Positions 35,618-47,600 of a stretch of 64,000 bases of DNA are shown piece after piece. Location of the stretch: the NCBI GenBank assembly GCA_012932295.1, contig JAAONU010000016.1, positions 39,153,241 through 39,217,240 on the forward strand. Direction: 5' to 3'. A program made the position numbers and the translations under genes. Below the pieces are notes generated by a model. That model had not been told where the DNA came from, made no database searches, and was given only the letters and a program-made list of their open reading frames with translations. Position 1 is the first letter of the stretch, and each line of letters opens with the position of its first letter. The DNA comes from Cyclina sinensis (lineage: Eukaryota; Mollusca; Bivalvia; Venerida; Veneridae).

Positions 35618-38600
35618 TGGCACATGCCTTTCTTGCCCATGAAGTATCCGGAATACAGACTTACAATGGAGGCAGCCTTGCCTTCTTCTGTGCACTGCTG
35701 GCTCAAACATGAGCTAGAACAACTTGGAATTGATTCTCTTGTCTACACACGTTACATCATTAGCCTTCTCTTACAAGTTGGTTTAATTCTATTTATTTTA
35801 GTCTACCTTATTATTTACATAAAAGTAAGCACTCAACCCCAACGCCTTAACATTTCGTATTTCACCAGGTAAAACTATCAGTGTAAATAGAAGTAAATAG
35901 TTCTTTTATGAACTATGAAGGGAAAAGAATCAACAATTTACTAAATATCTCATTTGCAAAGAAAAAAAAATGATTAGACCACACAATACTTAATGAATAA
36001 AATCATGACAAATAAACACCATTTTTCATAGTAGAGAAATAACCAGTAGAGTTGAAGTTATTTTGTTTTAAGTAAAATTTTGGTGTGCTTGAAAAAAAGG
36101 CATGAACTAAATTGAAGCTTTACATTTTACAGGATGAAGAGGATTTAGAAGATCTTGACACAGGCTTTGATACTTTCCCTCAGTCAAAGAGAAAGGGTGG
36201 AAGGTCAGGTAAACAGAAGCGACCGTCTTCTAGCGAGGAAGAGAGGAAAAAATATGCTGCCGTGCAGTGTCTCTTAACCGTTGCTGATGAGGTAGTTCCT
36301 TTTACTTTCCAGTGCTTTTTTTAGCTTTTTTTTTAACTCACTGATGAGCTTTTGTGATCACTGATTGTCTGGCGTACGTCGGGGTGTGTCATGCAGTGTG
36401 TGTTTGACCTAAATGACTTCTCCTCCTATATTGCTAAGCCAACTTTGACAAAACATGCCTAGGTTATTCCATGCATGAAGCTCTGCCAAAGAATTGAATT
36501 CTATCATGAACTCTGGTGGCTGTGGCAGCAGAAAGGAAAAACTTTGAAAATCTTATTGTCTGAATCTACAAAGCCCTGAGCCTTAAGATTTGGTATGTAG
36601 CATTGTCTATTGGACCACTATCAAGTTTGTTCAAATTATACCCCTGGGGTCAAAATTGGCCCTGCCCAGGGGTCCATTGATTTTACTTACTTTAAGCTTA
36701 TAAAGGGAAAACCTAAAAAAATCTTCTTGTCTGAAACCACAAGGCCTACACTTAAATATTTTTAATGGAGCATCAGCTAGAGGTCCTCTATCAAGTTTTT
36801 TCAAATTATGCCCCTGGGGTCAAAATTGGCCCTTTCCCAGGGTCACTTGATTTTAATAGACTTACATAGGGAAAACCTTAAAAAATCTTCTTGTCTAAAA
36901 CCACAAAGCCAAAGTCTAAGATTTTTTACATGGATCATCAGCTCATGGTCCTCTGCCAAGACTGTTCATATTATTCCGCTGAGGTCATAAATGACCCAGC
37001 CTAGAACTGAGACATTTTGCAGCTAGAGGTCCTCTACCAAACTTGTTCAAATTATGTCTCTAGGGTAAGAATTGGCCCCATCGGGGGGGTGCAGTTTTGG
37101 CAAAATATTTAATTTTTAAAAATCTTCTTGTGAGAAACCGTAAATTTTAGACCTAAGATTTTTGCATGGAACATCATCTGGAGGTCCTCTACTAAGATTT
37201 TTCAAATAATGCCCTTTGGCTCATTAATAGCCTTGCCCCAGGGGTCACTTGATTTTACATAGGCATATATAGGGAAAAAAGTTTTAAAAATCTTCTAATC
37301 TGAAAGCACAAGGCCCTGAGCTTAAATATTTTGCATTGAGCACAAGCTAGAGGTCCTCTACCAGGTTTCTTCAAAATATGCCCCTGGGTCAAAATTTGCC
37401 CTGCCCTTTGATCAATTGATTTTACATACTAAGGCTTATAGAGGGAAAACCTTAAAAAATCTTCTTGTCTGAAACTACAATGCCTAGAACTTAGATATTT
37501 TGTGTGGAGCATTAGCTAGAGGTCCACTACCAAGTTTGTTCAAAATTGGCTCTACCTGGGGGTCACTTGATCAAACATAGACTTCTATAGAGGAAACCTC
37601 AAAAAATCTTCTTGTCTGAATCCACAAAGCCAAGGGCTAAGATTTTTTGCATGGAACATCTGCTTGATGTCCTCTACCAAGATTGTTTAAATTAAGTCCT
37701 TATGTTCATTCATGACCATGCCCTGTGATCAATGGATTTTACATAGGCTTATAGAGGGAAAAGCTTAAAAAATCTTCTTGTCTGAAACTACAATGCCTAG
37801 AACTTAGATATTTTGTGTGGAGCATTAGCTAGAGGTCCACTACCAAGTTTGTTCAAAATTAGCTTTATTTGGGGGTCACTTGATCAAACATAGACTTCTA
37901 TAGAGGAAACCTCAAAAAATCTTCTTGTCTGAATCCACAAAGCCAAGGGCTAAGATTTTTTGCATGGAACATCTGCTTGATGTCCTCTACCAAGATTGTT
38001 TAAATTAAGTCCTTATGTTCATTCATGACCATGCCCTGTGATCAATGGATTTTACATAGGCTTATAGAGGGAAAAGCTTAAAAAATCTTCTTGTCTGAAA
38101 CTACAATGCCTAGAACTTAGATATTTTGTGTGGAGCATTAGCTAGAGGTCCACTACCAAGTTTGTTCAAAATTAGCTTTATTTGGGGGTCACTTGATCAA
38201 ACATAGACTTCTATAGAGGAAACCTCAAAAAATCTTCTTGTCTGAATCCACAAAGCCAAGGGCTAAGATTTTTTGCATGGAACATCTGCTTGATGTCCTC
38301 TACCAAGATTGTTCAAATTAAGTCCTTATGTTCATTCATGACCATGCCCTGGGGTCACTTGATTTTACATAGACTTATAAAAGGAAGACTTAAACAATCT
38401 TCTTATCTGAAACCACATGGCCTAGAACTTAGATATTTTGCATAGAGCATCAGCTAGAGGTCCTCTACCAATTTTGTCCAAATTATGCCCCTTGGGTGAA
38501 AATTGGCTCTACCCTGGGGGTAACTTGAGTTCATATAGATTTATATAGGGAGAACCTTAAAAAAAGCTTCTGCTCAGCAGCAGACCCAAGGCCAAAGTAT

Positions 38601-41600
38601 TCAGATGAGTGATCCAGGGACATCATTGCCCTCTTGTTTCAGTTGTTGGCAAAGGTTACAAAGAACTGGAAGTGATAATTTTATTCAAGAAATTTTTTTA
38701 ACATTTACATCCTTAAGATAGCACTTAAAAAAGAGTACCTCCTGTTGAAAAAAAGGACTACTTTTTTCATTGTGTGATGGCTTGGTTTTACTTAGAGTGA
38801 TTACTGATCATCAGAAATAATGTATATAATAATGCTTTAAGTTGGGGGAATTTTGATAAAAATGGGAAACATATAACTTTTATCTAGGGGAATGGTGCTC
38901 ATTAAAATGAAGATGGGCATAAAAATTGACTGAAGTCTTATCATTGATCATTCATTATGCCAGTTGTTAAAATTCTCAATATGAATTAAGGGTAAAATAG
39001 TTGTAAAAAGTTGTCCTGTTTGAAATAAGTTATTTAGAAGTCAGATTTGTTACTTCATAAAATGAAATTTTACTTGTTTTTTAACAGTTCAAATTTTTAG
39101 AGGACAAAATTGTCTAAAACATAAGAAAAATATGAATTTATTGCTTTTGATGTTCCTGCCTTCCACTGTTCAAAAAAGATTGTCATATCAGTACATGTAC
39201 ATTAAAAAACCCCATGGTATAAGTCTTTCCATGTCTAGTAGAATATAATTTTCAGTAGCCTGTAATTTGTACCTAAAATTGTAGATATTAGTTAGACTAA
39301 TAGGTTATTATAGTGATAGTTACTGCATTATTTTAGTGTAATTACCCACAATGTAAGTTCCAGTATGTAATTATATAAGATTCAAGAAGGCTTGGGATTT
39401 ACTTTCTTTGCATTTCATTCTAAGACTTCAGTCTGCTTGTAACAGTCGAGCTTATTCTAAATAAAAGATCTGATAAAGATTTGTTTCAAAATTAAAGAAC
39501 AAAGATGTGCAGTTTGACATTGTTTCAAGTAAGTTACAGACTTTTTGTCAATATTAGTCATCATTTTACACAAAATGCATATGCCTTTATTTGTTTTTTT
39601 TTTTTTAGAAGAAATGGTTTTGTACTTTTAAACTGGAGTAGGGTATTGCTATCTAGATTTGTTTTCAGAAAATTTCTTGAGAAAAGTGCCTTGTTTAATA
39701 TACTTCATGTGTAAAATTTCTGATGTCATGTCTGCATTATGATTTGAATTTTTATACAGAAAAAAAGAATGACTTAATGGTTGTATTTATAGAAGCTGAT
39801 AGAAAAATAATCATTTCTTTTTGGCATTATATAACTAAACTTGCTTTAAAAAAAATCTGTGAAGTTTGATGAATACTTAAAAAAAACGTATTTCTTAATT
39901 GCAGAAGGCTGGTATAGAGACTCTAATAGATGAACTCTGTTCTCGATTGAAAGACAGTGAAATGCAAGGTATGTAATAGAACATTTTATGTGTGTATGAT
40001 TTTGCATGCAAATGCATTTTGTGTTAGAATTTAATGTATCAGGTTTACATAAACAGTGCATTTGTAATACATGAACTTACATACATGTAATTTGATAAGA
40101 ACTTAAAATGTTTGGTCAAAGTTCAGATTTATATTTATTTGTAGAACATATTCATTCAGTATTTGTGGGTCATATATGCTTTGAAGAGTTGCTTTTGTAT
40201 TTTGGACTCAGAATTCTATTGACATATTAAAGTCTGTGTCAGAGGAGGAACCGTGGTCCAGGGGTAGAGTGCAGGGCTCCGGATCCGGAGGTCGCGGGTC
40301 CGAATCCCGTCAGAGGCGAGGTTCTCTAACGATCTTCGCATTCCTCACCGCTGCGCGAATACTGGTATGGAACCCAGGAAGCAGTCATCAAGCGTGGTGA
40401 ATTTAAGTTGTAAGAACTTGTATGGCAATCGATGTAAAATAAATGAGTGTAAACTAAAGTCTGTGTCAGGGAGTTCTACATAAAGTATAGTACCTTAAAA
40501 GTAACACATGATATTCTACATATGTATTTTATTAGCTCATTCTCTATAAAATAAAAAATTCATTGATAATGTAAGGAGAAATATATACTCAAAACTGTCC
40601 ACATGATGCACATAGACACTAATAATGTGCTTAAAACTAAGAAAATGTTCTTATATAGTTAATGACAATCACCCAAAAAATAGTATAAAGACTAGTACTC
40701 ACACATTCAGTTTACCTATTGTACTTCTGATTTTTGACTGAACCTATACCTCAGGTCATGATTCATTCAGTATCGGTCAGTTTTCTATGACTGGAAGAAA
40801 TTGAATGTTTTGAAATATCAGAGTTCTCTCTTTAATGATATGATTATTGATATTCATTGTCAGGGAGAAATACTGGTAGGGTTTTTAGATTATTGATATT
40901 CAGTGTCAGGGAGAAATACTGATACGGTTCTTGCCTCTTTAATGATAAGATTATTGATATTCATTGTCAGGGAGAAATACTGGTAGGGTTTTTGCCTCTT
41001 CAATGATAAGATTATTGATATTCAGTGTCAGGGAGAAATACTGATAGGGTTCCTGCCTCTTTCATGATATGATTATTCATATTCAGTGTCAGGGAGAAAT
41101 ACTGGTAGGGTTTTTGCCTCTTTGATGATATGATTATTGATATTCAGTGTCAGGGAGAAATAACGATAGGGTTCTTGCCTCTTTGATGATATGATTATTG
41201 ATATTCAGTGTCAGGGAGAAATACTGATAGTGTTCTTGCCTCTTTAATGATATGATTATTGATATTCGGTGTCAGGGAGAAATACTGATAGTGTATTGCC
41301 TCTTTGATGATATGATTATTGATATTCAGTGTCAGGGAGAAATATTGATAGTGTTTTTGCCTCTTTGATGATATGATTATTGATATTTAGTGTCAGGGAG
41401 AAATACTGATAGTGTTCTTGCCTCTTTAATGATATGATTATTGATATTTGGTGTCAGGGAGAAATACTGATAGGGTTCTTGCCTCTTTAATGATATGATT
41501 ATTGATATTCGGTTTCAGGCAGAAATACTGATAGTGTTCTAATGACATACACTATTCAGTGTCAGGGGGTATTAATAAATCAAGACATTTTTATCCTTTA

Positions 41601-44600
41601 GGGGGAGATTTCATTGAACTTTTTAAATGGTTTTACATCAAAGAACTGAAAGTGCCAAAACAGTCAACCTGGAGAGTGTCAAAGAACTGTTCAATATGAA
41701 TCTGTAGGGCAAGCTTTACGAAAACAAATAAGAAACTTAGATGATCTGATATAGACAGAGAAATTTAGATATGTGATCTCTGGTATTTCAGCTACTGTGA
41801 GCCCTGAGACAAAGTCAAGATCATCAAGCAGTGATACCAGCGAAGATAGTGGAACAGAGAATCAAAATCGAGCACAAAGGTAATGGTGTTCTTTTTAAGT
41901 TAGATTTTGTCAGAACATCAAGGTCCTACGTTTGCTTTAATAGCCAAGTTACTAATATTTTATGAGCATTATTTTTACTTTATAAACAATTCAACAAATA
42001 CTGATATTTCATGCAGTGTTATCCTTGAGAGCTGTATTTAATATAGCAATGGCAAGTAATAACACTTGCTTGCACCAGGTACTTAGAGCCAGATTATTTT
42101 TAGAATATTCAGTTTATAATAGATAAATATACAAGATGCATTCTGGTACAAACATTTGTCATTCTGAAAAATAAAAAAGGGTGAAACACCCTTTAAGAAA
42201 TGTCAGAAATAGCTTTTGAGCAATAGTTAAAGAATTCCTGTGTTTCGAGTAGGAGCTTCTAGTAGTTTGTTGATTAGGAAAACTAAGGATTGTTAGGAGT
42301 GTCAAAGGGTAATTTGAATAAAGTTAACAGATTGTGTTGTGATCATTATTTACAGGTATTATGCAGCATTTCCGGCTCTTCATGGACAGAATGCCTCAAC
42401 CAACCTGACAACCTCACCATCTGACACCATCTGGAGAAACAATCCATTAGTAAAACCACTTCCCAGTCAAACTTCCGAAGAAGACACTTCAAGTGCTAAT
42501 GAAGATGCTGAAATACGTAAAATCAACATACCCTGTCCTGTTGCAATTCCAAAAAATAGGAAAGTTCGTAAAAACAACAGTCGTAACAAGAAGGAACATG
42601 GTGATCAGCATCGTAAGAAAGATAAATCATCTGGTGGGACAAGTGGAAGGGGCAAAAAGGTTCACCACGGCCAGATGGAGAAACAACAGACATTAGCTTG
42701 GCCTCCAGGGTTTGCTAAACTGGATCCAATGATTCTGCATGGGCTTGACCTGGTAGACAAAAGCTTTGTTCCTCCACAAGCTGAAAATCTGCAACGTCCC
42801 AAGAATGAACTTTGCACAAAGGTAGAATCTCTGTTGAAAGGAATGCTGCTTCCAGCACCCGAAAAGACATACAAAGATCTGCAGGATGTAGATGACTGTA
42901 GTCCAGTAGAGATGAGGGAAAAGTCTGAGAAATTCTCGAAACCAGAGACATCATCAACACCTGACAAAACTTTATCTAGAAAAAAGGAAAATGCTAAAGT
43001 CACGGCAGAAGTCAGCAATGAAGTTGCTTGTGTTAAGGAAGTGTTATCATCTAGCCCAAGAGATGAAAGTGTCAGCCCTGAACTTCAAGAGCAGGAAATT
43101 TGGTACACTCAACCTATTGATGTTATATTTCATTCACAAGATGACGAGGTTTCAACCTCTAAACTCCGTTTGTACAAGAGACTCAGTGACCCAGCTTTCT
43201 CTCCAGATCAAGATACAAGTAGTGTGTCAGAACCTGTGGTTGAATGTCTCCAAAGCTCTTCTTCTAGTCCTATTGGGTTTGGTCGTCTCAGAAGTCACAG
43301 TTTTGCTTCTGATGACAGTGGTGACATTTGGGAAGGTTCTGTTCTTATCCCTGGGTGGTTAACAGAGGAAATATCTATGGGTGAAAAAGATGAAAACTCA
43401 TCCTCTGATATAGATTTAGCTTGTTCCCTGAAGTCTTCCAGTCCTTTTCCAGAGAGTGATTCTGGCCTGGGATTGTCAAAGCTAGCTGACTTGAGCATGT
43501 CAGATGACAGCTTCAATCTTGGTCATGCTGAAAGTCATAGATCTGTTGCAGAAGCTAAGGACAGTGAGGTGGAAGATTTGTGGAATGATCAACTTAAAGG
43601 TCTGGATGATATCAGTACACCAACTCCAGAGGATGTTAAGAACTTTCAGGAAGATTGCACTAGCCCTTTAGAGAGGCCAGGCTCTGTGTCACTTGTAGAT
43701 ATGGATTACATGTCAAAATTTATTGTTAGTGAAACCGGTTGGCAGTCATTAAGCCCTGAAGATAACCTCAACTTCTACAGTCCTAGGCGAACCTGCATTA
43801 CAACATTATGGCAGAGTCAAGTGTTATTTGATTACCCTCTTAACATGCCCTGCCCCCTTCCAGATCTTGAGCCAATTTGTGAACTGTATGACATCCACTG
43901 TTGGCAGCCAATTGGAAGTAGTCCATTTTCGCAGCTTTGGGATGTGAACATGCAAAAGAGATCCAAAATGTCTGTTTGGGGTAGTCAGATTTTCAACTCA
44001 GACAGCCAAGTATGGTTTTCTGAGAATACACTAGTGTTTATGCAAGATGTTTCTAGCATAAGCATTGATGTTGGTGACTTTGATAATGGAGAAAATACTC
44101 TGATACCACGGATTTCTATTGACATAGTTTCAGAAGCTGACTCTGATGGCTCTAACTTCCTAACCGAAGAAAAGGAGGCAGATGATATGAAAAATACCGG
44201 ATACTTTGATAGAAGCGTGTCAATGGGAGATGTCCCTTCTCTGTGGGATGATGATTTCTCTGGAGGAGCAAATCCCATATTATCAAAAAGTTTTGAACTG
44301 GTTCCTTCAGAGCATTCTGCCTTTAATGATGTTCCAAGAAAACTTCTGCATGTACACAGTGAGCCAAACCTTGTCCAGTTCAGACAAGAATTTTCAGATG
44401 GAAATCAAACTGAAGCTCATTCTCCACAAGAGCATCTGTATTTCTCTCCAAAAACACACTTCAGGCCAATAACCCCAGCTCATATACAAGAAGTGGCCAC
44501 ATCAAAAGCTAAGCAACAAGTCTGTCACGACTTATTTGGAGGTTTACCTACTACAAAAACTCCATACCAGCAGTATCAAGTTTTGGACAAGGATAGTGAT

Positions 44601-47600
44601 GAAGAGAGCTTTATTCCACGATTTAAAGTGAAAAACTACAGCAAATCAATCCAAACCGGTGAAAGTTTTGAGAAAGTAGAAAGCCCTGTAGAGTCCAATG
44701 AAACAGCAGAGAGAGACACTCCTGAAACACTAACTCTGAGTATGATTGAAGATGTAATAGAGGAAAAGATAGATCAGCTTGTAACTATAGAGGAAGATCA
44801 GGATGCGGCTAACACAGATTCTGCCTATGAGACAGATTATGGGGGAAATACTGCTGCAGATTTTGACCATGATCAGCAGCCTGGTGGGTGTTTTTATAAG
44901 TGTAAAGCACATAACATGGAAGGTAATGCTAGCATGTACGAACTGTCAAATGTTGATCATGGAAATCTTGGAGAGATGGTAAACTACTCCGTACAAAGTT
45001 TTGTTGCCACTTTTCCTCACACAAATGATTGGCCGGATGTTAGCACTAAACAGCCAGAGTCACACTGGATTGAAAGGGAACTCGAAAATCCTCTTGAAAG
45101 CTGGCCACCTGCTGAGTGTCCACAAGATGAAGAGGAACATGTCGAAGGCAGTTATCAGGCCCATGGTTTGTGGGGAGATGATCTTTGTCTGGATCATCTG
45201 TATAGAGAAAGTGAAATGGAAAAATATAAAAACATTTGGAGTTCTGCCGGCCATGATTATTATTCTGTTGATATCGGTGTTAATGGGAACGCTTCTGATA
45301 TAGGTGTTATGGAAAAAGATGATGAAGAGTTTGAAAATTTGCCAGCTGAAAGCTTCTATGGAAACATGTTTATTGAGGCCTACAATGGCAAAGACTTTTA
45401 TGATTATCAGCCAGTTTTTGAGCCTTTGGATGAAGTCAGTGAGGCTTTGCCTGAGTCAGAAGGAGTTTTTCCAACCTATGCAGGATTTCCTGACCATGAA
45501 GAACTTCACATTTCACCAGAGATGGAACTGACACCAGAAAATGAAACGGGAGATTACTTCAGTGTGAAGTTGGTATATAAAGATAAAAAGATTCTTGAAG
45601 GAGATCAAAACCAAATGCAGGTAAAAACTTACAGATATATGGGTTGTGGTAACAGTAACAAAATCTTAAAATGATTTCAGAAGTGAAGTGAAAACTTGTA
45701 TTCTTAGTAGTGAAAAACTTTTAAAAAATGTCTAGAAAGAATTTATAGGTACAGCATAGCCATTTCTTGCAGTCTTCCTGTTTTTCATGTTATTTACACC
45801 TAAAATGACCACCTGTGGAAAAACTGGTTTATTTGTTAACGTCGGTGCATGTTGTGAAAAAAAGTATTAATGAAAATGAATATTTGTTTGTAGAAGGTAA
45901 GATGATACAAGACTTTTGTCATGATTAATGTAAACAAATTAAACTTTTTATGCTCCCACAAAGTGGGGAGCATATAGCGTTGCACTTGTCGGTCCGTCCG
46001 TCCGTACGTCTGTCCGTACGTCCCGAAATCTTGTGAACGCAACTCCTCTTAAACCGGATGGCAGATTTTGCTTAAACTTCCAGGGATGAACAACCTTAAT
46101 GTGTAGATGGTAGTAAAGGAAGGAATTTTTGCTGCGACCAAATTTAACAGAATTATGGCCCTTTGTTGATTTTTTCACTATATACCATATAGAAATTTTG
46201 TGAACGCAACTTCTCTTAAACCGGATGGCAGATTTTGCTTAAACTTCCAGGGATGAACAGCTTTAATGTGTAGATGGTAGTAAAGGAAGGAATTTTTGCT
46301 GCGACCAAATTTAACAGAATTATGGCCCTTTGTTGATTTTTTCACTATATACCATATAGAAATTTTGTGAACGCAACTCCTCTTAAACCGGATGGCAGAT
46401 TTTGCTTAAACTTCCAGGGATGAACAGCTTTAATGTGTAGATGGTAGTAAAGGAAGGAATTTTTGCTGTGACAATATTTAACAGAATTATGGCCCTTTGT
46501 TGATTTTTTCACTATATACCATATAAATAATTGAACATATAAATTTTACATTTGTAATTTAATTTAACATGTACACAAGGTTACCTGTAGATCATTTTAG
46601 GTATATGTACAGAAAAAATCTTACATACAGGATATACATGCTCTTGTTTATGAGCACTTATGCATAGTGGGGGCATCCGTGTCCTATGGACACAGTTCTA
46701 GTTTCCTTTATGAACACTGAGTTTTAGATAGTACTAGTAGAGAACTTGTATTTCTGTAGACCTATGGAGCTTATGAACTAATGCCTATGCCAGACGAAGC
46801 ATTGATGTCAACTGAATTAGAAAAACAATGGATGGAACACAACATAAGAGCAATGTGGACTGGCAGAAAACCATCAAGTATATACACTTACTTCCTCTTC
46901 TCAGCCCTTTCAAGAGTTCAATTTATTATTTCATTAATTTTCAAAGGGTTCAATGATTTAGAAAAAAAAAAATTTTCAACCTTTTGTTTTTTGCCAACAT
47001 TAAGGCATATAGGTCTCAGTCTCATGGCATTTCTTGTGAGTCTTGCAAATGAGCTCAGAAATAGACATAGTTATCAGTAAAAACTGGCACTTTGCACAAA
47101 CAGTGATTCTGAAATTAATAAGTCTGTTTTCATTTAGAAAAGAGGAATTAGATTATTGAAAAAGAAAGAGGAAAAAAAACAGATAGTTAAGTAATGTATT
47201 TAGGTCTAGAGATATCTTTGTAAAACTTACCCATGTAGACTGAATAACACTGCCATAGAGCACGATTTTCCTGTCTTTTTCAGGCTTGCAGAGGAAACCT
47301 TGTAGTTTTTACTTGGAGGGGAACTGCCGCCGATCTGATTGTAAATTTGCACACGATATCTCAAACATAACTTGCAGGTTTTGGGAGGAAGGAGGTTGCT
47401 TTAAAGGGCCCCTTTGTCCTTTCTTACATGGCTATCCCAGGTAAATATGCTTTGATTGGTTGGTTATGTAAGAAAGTCTCCAGAATTGCTGACTATTTAA
47501 CCACCTTAATTTTTATGAATTTTTAGCACAATATCTCTGGCTATGTAAAAAGCAGATTCATACTAGGTAAAGGGGCCTAGTGGAGAACAGTACACACTGG

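Noticed and set aside
40243..40315. A functional tRNA gene
   Set aside because: The palindromic anticodon arm cannot make a normal 7-base loop, and the sequence is bracketed with its tail by a 15-bp target duplication, so it is a SINE.
42662..43018. Minus-strand frames opposite KIAA0232 exon 5 (also 43985-44278 and others)
   Set aside because: Shadows of the spliced plus-strand gene, which has conserved motifs and in-phase junctions.
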